Shown here piece by piece: positions 56,904-64,000 of a stretch of 64,000 bases of DNA (its first letter is position 1; every line of letters starts with the position of its first letter). The notes under the pieces were generated by a model. That model was not told the DNA's origin, did not search any database, and saw only the letters and a list, made by a program, of their open reading frames with translations. The translations under genes were made by a program, and so were the position numbers. The stretch spans positions 1,172,575 to 1,236,574 of the forward strand of contig NZ_LJJB01000010.1 in the NCBI RefSeq assembly GCF_001420695.1, in the 5' to 3' direction. The DNA comes from Brevibacillus choshinensis. GTDB taxonomy: Bacteria; Bacillota; Bacilli; Brevibacillales; Brevibacillaceae.

Positions 56904-57086
56904 TCAGTGATCGTCAAGAGCTTGCTTGGCTGCACTCGCTCCCGTCATTGTATCGACGCTCGTCTCCTCGATCAGTCCGTTTTGGTCCGAGACAATTCCT
57001 CCACCCAAACCTTCGTTGATCATGCGGTCAATGTCCATGTCAAAGCAGTCACGGCCTTCGTTGCATGTGTCGCGGTTGTTGCTCAT
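56904..57086 (-). CDS. Small protein of unknown function (60 aa)
   Basis: Starts MSNNRDTCNEGRDCFDMDID and contains NEGLGGGIV; acidic, soluble, with two cysteines near the start. The ATG at 57086 has AAGGGGG upstream. It lies 23 bp before sspH on the same strand, suggesting a shared sporulation-linked transcript. Resembles short NEGL-containing Bacillus proteins, but no family is assigned. Confidence 0.65.
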   Translation of the reverse strand: MSNNRDTCNEGRDCFDMDIDRMINEGLGGGIVSDQNGLIEETSVDTMTGASAAKQALDDH

Positions 57087-57153
57087 TTTTGTTCCCCCTT
57101 GTCATGTTTTACATGGATTAGCATTTCCCAAGGGGGCAAATTCGTCCCTACCA

Positions 57154-57187
57154 AAAAAAGACACCTCCCGCCGGGGAAAGTGTCTTT
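57154..57187 (-). terminator. Terminator after crh
   Basis: AAGACACTTTCCC pairs with GGGAGGTGTCTT, followed by TTTTT on the minus strand. Confidence 0.85.
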
Positions 57188-57196
57188 GACTTCCTT

Positions 57197-57454
57197 CTAT
57201 TCTTCCTTGCTTACTAGCTTGGCAAGGCTCGTAACTGCCTGGGAGGCATCCGGCCCTTCTGCCAAAATGGTTATTTCCGTTCCAGAACTGATTGCGAGGC
57301 TCATGATGCCCATGATGCTTTTTGCATTTACTTTTTTGTTTTCTTTTTCCACGAATACTTCAGAAGCAAAACGGTTGGCCTCTTGTACAAAAAAGGCTGC
57401 CGGACGTGCCTGCAAACCGGTTTTCAATTGAACCACTACCTGCTGTTGAACCAT
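57197..57454 (-). CDS. crh: Catabolite repression HPr-like protein Crh
   Basis: 85 residues. HPr fold with Gln15 in place of the phosphorylated His (GLQARPAA) and regulatory Ser46 (AKSIMGIMS). It can be phosphorylated by HPr kinase and act with CcpA but cannot carry PTS phosphate. Last gene of the rapZ-yvcK-whiA-crh block. Confidence 0.95.
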   Translation of the reverse strand: MVQQQVVVQLKTGLQARPAAFFVQEANRFASEVFVEKENKKVNAKSIMGIMSLAISSGTEITILAEGPDASQAVTSLAKLVSKEE

Positions 57455-57504
57455 GAATGGACCTCCTTACTCTAGAGACTATTATCCCTTAGTATATCAT
57501 GCAT

Positions 57505-58452
57505 CTACATCGAAATATTTTGTTTTTCTCGTAATTTGTCAGCGATTTCGTTAATTTTTCGCAGGCGGTGATTGACTCCCGATTTGCTGACAACTCCGCT
57601 CGGCAACATCTCACCCAATTCTTTCAAGTTAATATCGGGGTGAGCTACCCTGAGCTCAGCTACTTCACGCAGTCGCTTAGGCAAGTTTTCCAGGCCCATT
57701 TCCTGATCAATGAGCTGAATATTTTCCAGTTGCTGCGTGGCTGCGTTCACCGTCTTATTAATGTTGGCGATTTCACAGTTGTGCAAACGGTTCACTGAGT
57801 TGCGCATATCCTTGACGATCCGTACGTCCTCGAAGTAGAGCAAGGCCTGGTGAGCTCCTATCAAACTCAGGAACTCTGTAATCTTTTCGCCTTCTTTAAT
57901 ATAGAGAACATACCCTTTTTTCCGCTCGATGCACTTGGCATTTAGTTTATACCGATTGGCGATCTTGGTCAATGCCTCACAGAAATCCTGATAGGCCGTA
58001 AAAATCTCCAAATGATAGCTGGATGCTTCCGGATGATTGACAGAGCCGCCTGCCAAAAAGGCGCCACGTAGATAAGCGCCACGGCAGCACGATTTTTTCA
58101 CGATGTCTGGAGCGACACCCGATAGAAACGAAAGACTTTGATCCATAATCCCCAAGTCTTGCAAAATTTCATTTGCTTTATTCGGGATTCTTACGATGTA
58201 GACGTTATTTTTCTTCAACCGCATTTTTTTCCGGACCAAAAGTTCGGCGTGAATTTGAAACAACCTCTTGATCAAGGTGTAAATCCGTCTCGCAATCGCC
58301 GCGTTTTCCGTAGTGACATCGAGCACTAACCGCCCGGCTCCGAACTGTAGGCTGCCATTCATGCGGATCAAAGCAGACAGTTCCGCCTTACTACAACAGT
58401 CAGCGCCCTCCTGCATCGTTAATTCCTTTTTGGTATGCGCGGCGAATGACAT
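57505..58452 (-). CDS. whiA: DNA-binding protein WhiA
   Basis: 315 residues. N-terminal LAGLIDADG-like fold ([40 protein letters not shown]) and C-terminal helix-turn-helix ending [14 protein letters not shown]. In B. subtilis it affects cell division and chromosome segregation; in actinobacteria it controls sporulation. ATG 9 nt after GGAG; only 6 bp from yvcK. Confidence 0.96.
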   Translation of the reverse strand: MSFAAHTKKELTMQEGADCCSKAELSALIRMNGSLQFGAGRLVLDVTTENAAIARRIYTLIKRLFQIHAELLVRKKMRLKKNNVYIVRIPNKANEILQDLGIMDQSLSFLSGVAPDIVKKSCCRGAYLRGAFLAGGSVNHPEASSYHLEIFTAYQDFCEALTKIANRYKLNAKCIERKKGYVLYIKEGEKITEFLSLIGAHQALLYFEDVRIVKDMRNSVNRLHNCEIANINKTVNAATQQLENIQLIDQEMGLENLPKRLREVAELRVAHPDINLKELGEMLPSGVVSKSGVNHRLRKINEIADKLREKQNISM

Positions 58453-58458
58453 CGACCT

Positions 58459-59469
58459 TCACTCCTTCTCTATCTTCAGCACCTTTCGCCTGCGCTTGAT
58501 GAGCGCTACTACCTGCTTGCTCACCTCAAGCGCATCGTGTCGCAGGTAACCATCCTCAAATGTAACCAGCGGCTTCGCCACAATGTGGAGCCCCAGTTGT
58601 CGCAACTTTTTCAGGTCACATGGGACAGGAGCTGCTCCCTTTTCCGCGTATTTCTCCAACACGTGGGTAGGCAGCTCTGCTGAATTGACAATGATCGTAT
58701 CTAAAAATGGTCCATCGACGTGCTCATACATAACATTTACATGCCGCGAAGCAGAAAATCCGTCCGTTTCTCCGGGCTGTGTCATGACATTACAAATGTA
58801 GATTTTGGGTGCTGCTGAGCTTTTAATGGCGTCGAACAGCCCTCGCACCAACAAATTGGGCAGGATACTTGTGTACAAGCTACCAGGCCCAATCAGGATG
58901 GCATCTGCTTCAGCAATCGCTGTCAATGCATCACCGAGCGGGACTGCATCCTCCGGGTCGAGGAACACACGCTTGATTTCCTTGCCCGTCAACGGTATTT
59001 GCGATTCCCCCATAACGAGAGAGCCATCTGCCATTTCGGCTACAAGTCGAATGGACTGTGTAGACGCGGGCAATACATCCCCCCGAACGGCTAATACTCC
59101 GCTCAATGTCTTGACGGCCGTGACAAAGTCACCTGTTATTTCGTTCATCGCTGCAAGTAGTAGATTTCCCAAATTATGTCCAGCTAATCCAGTCCCCGTG
59201 GAAAAACGATATTGCATCACTTTTTCCATCAGCGGCTCCGTATCAGCCAACGCTGTCAAGACATTGCGAATATCCCCGGGAGGGAGCATATCCATTTCCT
59301 CACGCAGTCGTCCAGAGCTTCCTCCGTCATCAGCAACTGTAACGATCGCGGTAATATGCACAGGCTCGTGTTTCAACCCACGTAATAAAACGGACAGACC
59401 CGTTCCTCCGCCGATTACAACAAGACGCAACTGCCTTGCTTGCAGCCTCCCCATTCCCTTAGTCGGCAT
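58459..59469 (-). CDS. yvcK: YvcK/GlmR family gluconeogenesis factor
   Basis: 336 residues, CofD-like Rossmann fold: VVIGGGTGLSVLLRGLK at the start, then TVADDGGSSGRLREE, GHNLGNLLLAAM and AILIGPGSLYTSILPNLL. Needed for growth on gluconeogenic carbon; in Bacillus (GlmR) it binds UDP-GlcNAc and stimulates GlmS. ATG after GAGGTGA. Confidence 0.95.
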   Translation of the reverse strand: MPTKGMGRLQARQLRLVVIGGGTGLSVLLRGLKHEPVHITAIVTVADDGGSSGRLREEMDMLPPGDIRNVLTALADTEPLMEKVMQYRFSTGTGLAGHNLGNLLLAAMNEITGDFVTAVKTLSGVLAVRGDVLPASTQSIRLVAEMADGSLVMGESQIPLTGKEIKRVFLDPEDAVPLGDALTAIAEADAILIGPGSLYTSILPNLLVRGLFDAIKSSAAPKIYICNVMTQPGETDGFSASRHVNVMYEHVDGPFLDTIIVNSAELPTHVLEKYAEKGAAPVPCDLKKLRQLGLHIVAKPLVTFEDGYLRHDALEVSKQVVALIKRRRKVLKIEKE

Positions 59470-59557
59470 ATTTCACCTCATTATCCCCTATTACACATAA
59501 ACACGCGGCCTGGCTTTATCGGGATGTATTCCCCTTTTTCTTCCTGCCATCCTATGC

Positions 59558-60439
59558 TCACTTATTCTTTTCCATGTCTCGATGGCTGACGCGAACAGTA
59601 AAATCTTTTCCGAAGGTTTCGCCCAAATGCTCGGCGATCGCAACAGAGCGATGCTTTCCGCCCGTGCAGCCAATCCCAATCACAAGCTGGCTCTTGCCCT
59701 CGCGTTGATAATGCGGCAGTGTGTAAGTCAAAAAGTCGATCAATTTCTCCACAAACTCCTGCGTTTCCTTGTGCTTCATGACGTACTCCGCCACCTCCGG
59801 ATCACAACCGGTTTTGGGACGAAGATCTTCTATATAGTGTGGATTCGGTAAGAACCGCACATCAAACATCAGATCGGCATCTATGGGCGTGCCGTATTTA
59901 AATCCGAACGAAAGCACGTTAATCGTAAGCGGTGAGCCTTGTTGGCCGTACTGGTTGATGATTTTTTCCCGGAGCTGAGCCGGTTTCATCTGACTCGTAT
60001 CAATGATCTGATGCGCCCATCCCTTCATTTCCTGCAGCAAGCGGCGCTCAGCATGAATCCCTTCTAATGGTGAACCGTTTGGCGACAATGGATGGCGACG
60101 ACGCGTTTCCTTGTAACGGGACACCAAGGTCGTATCACTCGCATCGAGATAGAGAATGTGGTACGAAAGCCCGTTCATCTGGTTCAGACTCTCGATCGTG
60201 ACTGACAAGCTCTCAAAGAACTCGCGCCCGCGTAAGTCGATCACCAATGCAACCCGCTCAATACTGCCACCGGACTGTTTGACCAGTTCAGCAAATTTGG
60301 GAATCAGCACTGGCGGCAGGTTATCTACACAAAAGTAGCCCAAATCCTCCAAGCTCTGTACAGCAACCGTTTTTCCTGCACCTGACATCCCAGTAATAAT
60401 CAGCAGATTAATGGCCTTGTCGTTTCCCAATTCCGTCAC
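59558..60439 (-). CDS. rapZ: RNase adapter protein RapZ (YvcJ)
   Basis: 293 residues. P-loop [10 protein letters not shown] near the N-terminus and the C-terminal signature [21 protein letters not shown] start at 60439 with AGGAGG 8 nt upstream. In B. subtilis YvcJ is a nucleotide-binding protein affecting competence; the E. coli RapZ senses UDP-GlcNAc. It is grouped with yvcK-whiA-crh as in other Bacillales. No mutT homologue precedes it, unlike B. subtilis. Confidence 0.95.
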   Translation of the reverse strand: MTELGNDKAINLLIITGMSGAGKTVAVQSLEDLGYFCVDNLPPVLIPKFAELVKQSGGSIERVALVIDLRGREFFESLSVTIESLNQMNGLSYHILYLDASDTTLVSRYKETRRRHPLSPNGSPLEGIHAERRLLQEMKGWAHQIIDTSQMKPAQLREKIINQYGQQGSPLTINVLSFGFKYGTPIDADLMFDVRFLPNPHYIEDLRPKTGCDPEVAEYVMKHKETQEFVEKLIDFLTYTLPHYQREGKSQLVIGIGCTGGKHRSVAIAEHLGETFGKDFTVRVSHRDMEKNK

Positions 60440-60546
60440 ACAACTCGCCTCCTACGATTCTGTCAATAGCATACCATATTGACTGACCAATTCGCACCTT
60501 TTTGAAACCTTCCCCGCTTTTCCCATTTATCGTACAAGCATTTTTA

Positions 60547-60583
60547 GAAAAAAAAGATGCGCGACTGAATGCCAGTCACGCAA
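60547..60583 (-). terminator. Terminator after trxB
   Basis: GCGTGACTG pairs with CAGTCGCGC, followed by a long U-run on the minus strand. Confidence 0.88.
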
Positions 60584-60662
60584 CAATTGTTTATATAGAT
60601 AAGGGGGTCAATTCATTGACTTTATCTTAACTCCCAATTATTTCACCTATGTTACAACCAGG

Positions 60663-61640
<978 letters not shown>

Positions 61641-61688
61641 TCAAGCAGCTTTGTCTGATCTTGTTTAAACTAATTATAATGTAATAAT

Positions 61689-63332
61689 CTATTTAAAATC
61701 AAGCATCGACAATACTTTGACACACTTCGCCACAGTTGAGACTGAAACGCCGTATTTTTGGGCCAAGAAAGCCTGTGACTGTTTCTCTTGACTCACGGTT
61801 CCGTATACATATTCTAATGCAGCGACCCATGCTAATGCTTTCCGCACTTGTACGTGACCTTGTGCATACTCCTGATGCTCTTGCCAGTATTGGAGGCACC
61901 AATTGCCTGCAGCCACCTGTCCACCTTCAACCATGAAGTGCTGAATGCCATCCTCTACGCTTGCTGTACTCCATTCGTCAGAGGACTGGCTAGCGCCGGA
62001 TTTCGGTGTGTACTCTGGCATCGCTGCGCCCATATCTGCCAACGCCAGGAGAGCTAGCTTTTGCATCTGCTGATTGTCTGTCGAATGATAAAACTGCCGG
62101 ACAGCTGTTTCTGCTTCATCGTCGCCAATCAAGGACAAGGTCTGCAGAACAGCGAGTTTCACTTCGTCCCGTCCATGCTGCAAAGCCCATAGCAAGGATG
62201 CTCGTATCATCGGGTCGGTCTTGAAATCCTCCACGCCTGTAAAGGAAGCTTGTTCCCAAGAAACCTCTTTTTGCGTCGGGTTGTACTGATAAGGGATCGG
62301 TTTTATAGTTTCCCCTTCTTGCTCGTTTTTTACCATCTGGATGTATTGGTCAGCCACACCGGCTTCTGGGTCCATTTGCTTGGCCTTTTGCCACCATTTT
62401 AGAGCCTGGTCTTTGCGTCCACTTAAATAAGCAGAGATGGCTGCGTAATGATACGTACATGCCTCGTGTGGACGACCGGATTTCAGCATTCGTTGGTAGT
62501 GGAAGTAAGCCTCGTCGTGTTGGCCCAGCACACCCATTGTTGTCGCCAGCTTGTAGGTATTTTCCGGGTGAAACGGTACGACTTTCTTCAACATGTCCAT
62601 CAACGAAATCAATTCGGATGCATGATTGTGGTGCGACAGCAGAACCGCCAGATTGCACAGGGCATGGAGATTGCCGTTCTCCATCTCCAATGTCTTTTCG
62701 ATCGTTTTCATGGATTCTTGAAAATCCCCTACATAATAGTAGGCGAGCGACAGGTTGTTCCAAGCAGGAAGGAAGGACGGATCTGCTTCCACGATTTCTT
62801 TTAAGATGTCCAGTGCTTCTAAGAAGCGTCCTTCTTCCAAGCTGCGTCGAGCGCGTTCATGTTTGCTGTAGACGTCTTCCTTTTCACTCGGAAGAAAATG
62901 ACGAGGCGGCATATCGAGCTCGAAGTAGATGTAATCCAGTAGCTCCTCAGCATCCTCACGGTAAGGACCGTTACCCTCTTCCTGGAGGTAGCGAATCGCC
63001 ATTTCTTCTGCCATCTGGTAATCTTCCAGGTTGGCGTAGTTGTTTGCCATGTAGAAGTATACTTCTGACATGGAGGTATCCCATTTTTCTATAACCTCAA
63101 AGAGGACGTCATTCGATGCTTCAAACTGCCCTGTCTCTGCGAGCGCACTAGCCAGATGGCAGTGGCACTCCGCATTCGCAGGCTCCAGCTCAATCGCTCG
63201 ACGAAAAGAACGTAATGCCTTTTCATAGTCGTAACGATTTAAAAAGCGCGTGCCTCGATCCACAAAAAAAGCGGCATCTTGCTTAAAGTCCACGACAGTT
63301 GTTTTCTTCAAAATACTTTTGTTATGTTTCAT
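61689..63332 (-). CDS. Tetratricopeptide-repeat protein (YvcD-like)
   Basis: 547 residues from the ATG at 63332 (GGAGG 4 nt upstream). N-terminal half is a run of TPRs (for example YDYEKALRSFRRAIELEPAN and NLSLAYYYVGDFQESMKTIE). The C-terminus has helices ending in SQAFLAQKYGVSVSTVAKCV, which looks like a helix-turn-helix. No signal peptide. It sits upstream of trxB like yvcD of Bacillus. Function unknown; probably a scaffold or regulatory protein. Confidence 0.82.
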   Translation of the reverse strand: MKHNKSILKKTTVVDFKQDAAFFVDRGTRFLNRYDYEKALRSFRRAIELEPANAECHCHLASALAETGQFEASNDVLFEVIEKWDTSMSEVYFYMANNYANLEDYQMAEEMAIRYLQEEGNGPYREDAEELLDYIYFELDMPPRHFLPSEKEDVYSKHERARRSLEEGRFLEALDILKEIVEADPSFLPAWNNLSLAYYYVGDFQESMKTIEKTLEMENGNLHALCNLAVLLSHHNHASELISLMDMLKKVVPFHPENTYKLATTMGVLGQHDEAYFHYQRMLKSGRPHEACTYHYAAISAYLSGRKDQALKWWQKAKQMDPEAGVADQYIQMVKNEQEGETIKPIPYQYNPTQKEVSWEQASFTGVEDFKTDPMIRASLLWALQHGRDEVKLAVLQTLSLIGDDEAETAVRQFYHSTDNQQMQKLALLALADMGAAMPEYTPKSGASQSSDEWSTASVEDGIQHFMVEGGQVAAGNWCLQYWQEHQEYAQGHVQVRKALAWVAALEYVYGTVSQEKQSQAFLAQKYGVSVSTVAKCVKVLSMLDFK

Positions 63333-63434
63333 AGAACCTCCAACATCGTAGGAGAAGCACTCCAAGTATCGTACCAGATGCGCTGCCACCCTACAAGCTG
63401 ACTAGTCTTGTAAATGTTCTGTGCATAAAAGCAG

Positions 63435-63468
63435 GAAAACACCACTTGCTATGAGCCAGTGGTGTTTA
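63435..63468 (-). terminator. Terminator after tRNA cluster
   Basis: AAACACCACTGG pairs with AAGTGGTGTTT (partly offset), with T-run, just after tRNA-Gly. Confidence 0.8.
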
Positions 63469-63479
63469 CAGACAATAAA

Positions 63480-63555
63480 TGGAGCGGACGAAGGGTCTCG
63501 AACCCTCGACCTTCGCCTTGGCAAGGCGACGCTCTACCAATTGAGCTACGTCCGC
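63480..63555 (-). tRNA. tRNA-Gly (anticodon GCC)
   Basis: 76 nt with encoded CCA. Acceptor GCGGACG, anticodon loop TTGCCAA, T-arm GGTTCGAGACC. Last of four tRNAs after the rRNA gene. Confidence 0.97.
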
Positions 63556-63596
63556 ATGTGGTAACAAATGTTCACTATTCAGTTGATTGTAAAAAC

Positions 63597-63672
63597 TGGT
63601 GAGCCATGAAGGACTCGAACCTTCGACCCTCTGATTAAAAGTCAGATGCTCTACCAACTGAGCTAATGGCTC
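63597..63672 (-). tRNA. tRNA-Lys (anticodon TTT)
   Basis: 76 nt with encoded CCA. Acceptor GAGCCAT, anticodon loop CTTTTAA, T-arm GGTTCGAGTCC. Confidence 0.97.
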
Positions 63673-63677
63673 GTACA

Positions 63678-63753
<76 letters not shown>

Positions 63754-63787
63754 ATACTTATTTGATTCGCCATTCCTAAAAAAGAAA

Positions 63788-63864
63788 TGGCGGAGCTGAC
63801 GGGACTCGAACCCGCGACCTCCGGTGTGACAGACCGGCGTGAACTCCAACTTCACCACAGCTCC
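63788..63864 (-). tRNA. tRNA-Asp (anticodon GTC)
   Basis: 77 nt with encoded CCA. Acceptor GGAGCTG, anticodon loop CTGTCAC, T-arm GGTTCGAGTCC. First tRNA after the 23S end. Confidence 0.97.
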
Positions 63865-63931
63865 ATATGAAAGAAACGTGACAGAACTGTCATTCCTTCA
63901 AAACTGAATACGCATGTTTGCTAAAGAATTT

Positions 63932-64000
63932 GTGGATAAGTCCTCGACCGATTAGTATTCGTCAGCTCCACGTGTTGCCACGCTTCCACACCGAACCTAT
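63932..64000 (-). rRNA. 23S rRNA, 3' end only
   Basis: On the minus strand the edge sequence includes AGCTGACGAATACTAATCGG then TCGAGGACTTATCC, the conserved 23S 3' terminus. The rest of the gene lies beyond the right edge. About 67 bp separate it from tRNA-Asp, too little for a 5S gene. Confidence 0.92.

Noticed and set aside
59491-59679. Minus-strand open frame of 62 codons overlapping rapZ
   Set aside because: Out of frame with rapZ, no ribosome site; probably chance.
63931-63939. TGTGGATAA as a DnaA box
   Set aside because: It is the 23S rRNA 3' end and adjoining spacer; a chance match.

Overview
The window reads as chromosomal DNA of an endospore-forming Bacillota of the Bacillales, most like Brevibacillus or a close Paenibacillaceae relative. 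The reasons are the gene order trxB-rapZ-yvcK-whiA-crh next to clpP, a CggR-type glycolytic operon, Crh with Gln15, a SspH spore protein, a CtsR operator at clpP, strong AGGAGG ribosome binding sites and Fur boxes of the TGATAATnATTATCA type. The genus is inferred from gene content, not from a database match.

Positions 1-19.6 kb look accessory and lie almost entirely on the minus strand. They hold two secreted Ig-like surface proteins (one runs off the left edge), a 1577-residue kinase-ATPase-TPR-GAF-LuxR regulator, a GNAT acetyltransferase, and a catabolic cluster: a saccharopine-dehydrogenase-like enzyme, a YtcJ-type amidohydrolase, a PotABCD-type ABC importer and an aldehyde dehydrogenase. 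Two sequences matching the sigma-54 -24/-12 consensus precede the two transcription units of this cluster, which suggests an enhancer-dependent catabolic regulon. rpoN itself lies at 42.5-43.9 kb.

At 19.8-21.5 kb is the tmRNA gene. A second copy of its 3' end lies 1.2 kb downstream, and the two copies flank a lone CPBP membrane protease gene, like the scar of an ssrA-targeted integration. smpB, rnr and secG follow (21.6-25.1 kb). Then come a membrane cytochrome c, a FetAB-type exporter, and an ECF sigma factor with a membrane partner carrying two DUF4309-like repeats (25.4-29.3 kb).

Iron uptake occupies 29.4-33.5 kb and 44.1-48.6 kb: three related lipoprotein receptors, two FecCD-type permease pairs and one ATPase. 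Fur boxes lie in the control regions. Between them is a minus-strand block rpoN-glutaredoxin, then cggR-antiporter-gap-pgk-tpiA-gpmI-eno. The NhaC-type antiporter between cggR and gap is unexpected.

From 48.8 kb to the end are a TetR regulator, a triple-PAS sensor kinase of the sporulation-kinase type, several very small genes, an orphan LivJ-type receptor, clpP with a CtsR operator, a Fur-controlled heme-monooxygenase/phosphoesterase pair, sspH, the crh-whiA-yvcK-rapZ-trxB block and a TPR protein. The right edge has four tRNA genes (Gly, Lys, Phe, Asp) and the 3' end of a 23S rRNA gene, with no 5S gene between them.
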